DNA from: Comamonadaceae bacterium
GTDB taxonomy: Bacteria; Pseudomonadota; Gammaproteobacteria; Burkholderiales; Burkholderiaceae_C
NCBI GenBank assembly: GCA_947375135.1
Contig: CANCER010000001.1
Span: forward strand, 124,001 to 188,000
Direction: 5' to 3'
DNA length: 64,000 bases
The stretch's first letter is position 1; the number at the start of each line of letters is the position of its first letter. Position numbers and translations under genes: made by a program. Positions 63,968-64,000 of the stretch are shown here, piece after piece. The notes under the pieces are model-generated. The model was given only the letters and a program-made list of their open reading frames with translations. It was not told where the DNA came from and did no database searches.

Positions 63968-64000
63968 ATGGAATTGCTGGATTTTCTGCGTGAAACGCAG
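63968..64000 (+). CDS. start of the next operon gene, probable AIPR protein
   Basis: Only 11 codons, MELLDFLRETQ, are in the window, starting 2 bp after the DUF4420 stop. In MZA-type operons the gene at this position encodes an AIPR (abortive infection phage resistance) protein. That identity is inferred from order alone. Confidence 0.55.
   Translation, partial: MELLDFLRETQ

Overview
The window looks like a chromosomal stretch of a facultatively phototrophic betaproteobacterium, most like the Comamonadaceae (Rhodoferax-type) or a Rubrivivax relative. The reasons are a purple-bacterial photosynthesis gene cluster with both LH1 and LH2 genes, a four-haem PufC, the spheroidene carotenoid branch (crtA/crtC/crtD/crtF), a red-type form IC RuBisCO operon, and generally GC-rich coding sequence. 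Species assignment is inference.

Layout. 1-3141 (minus): yqgE-ruvX-pyrR-pyrB and the 5' part of a HisC-type aminotransferase, tightly overlapped. 3163-4626 (plus): a DNA photolyase. 4752-20931 (minus): photosynthesis genes, transcribed crtE-crtF-bchC-bchX-bchY-bchZ-pufB-(75-codon gene)-pufA-pufL-pufM-pufC-crtA-crtD-crtC-pucB-pucA-pucC-(37-codon gene). Together they make geranylgeranyl diphosphate and methoxylated/keto carotenoids, reduce chlorophyllide to the bacteriochlorin stage, and build the LH1-reaction centre and LH2. Perfect TGT-N12-ACA (PpsR/CrtJ-type) operators lie before crtE (two) and bchC (one). Divergent from crtE are a small membrane protein and a B12-binding PpaA/AerR-type antirepressor with an FNR-type box.

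22368-29188: cbbR and the divergent cbbLSXY-fbp-cbbP Calvin operon. 29235-33761: a DUF2076 protein, bciA (8-vinyl reductase), tRNA-Val, a short-chain dehydrogenase behind a perfect 22-bp palindrome, and ETF-quinone oxidoreductase. 33858-38775: a tandem glycine riboswitch and gcvTHP. 38789-47719: patatin-Omp85 protein, rhodanese, dienelactone hydrolase, Crp/Fnr regulator, ECF sigma/anti-sigma/lipoprotein cluster, Stealth-type transferase and an ICMT-like protein. 47735-52219 (minus): livKHMGF.

52425-64000 is an accessory island. It begins at a mutS gene cut after its first 15 codons and has visibly lower GC and shorter spacer-rich genes. It carries small unknown genes, a DUF2726 protein, three copies of an 18-bp palindrome, Vsr, and a five-gene plus-strand operon: an ankyrin-fused primary-type sigma-70 factor, a GHKL (MutL/MORC-like) ATPase, a Z1-domain ATPase, a DUF4420 PD-(D/E)XK-type protein, and the first 11 codons of a further gene. 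The last four resemble the MZA (MutL-Z1-DUF-AIPR) class of candidate anti-phage operons. The ankyrin-sigma fusion heading the operon and the uncharacterised small genes inside the puf and puc operons are the most novel items.
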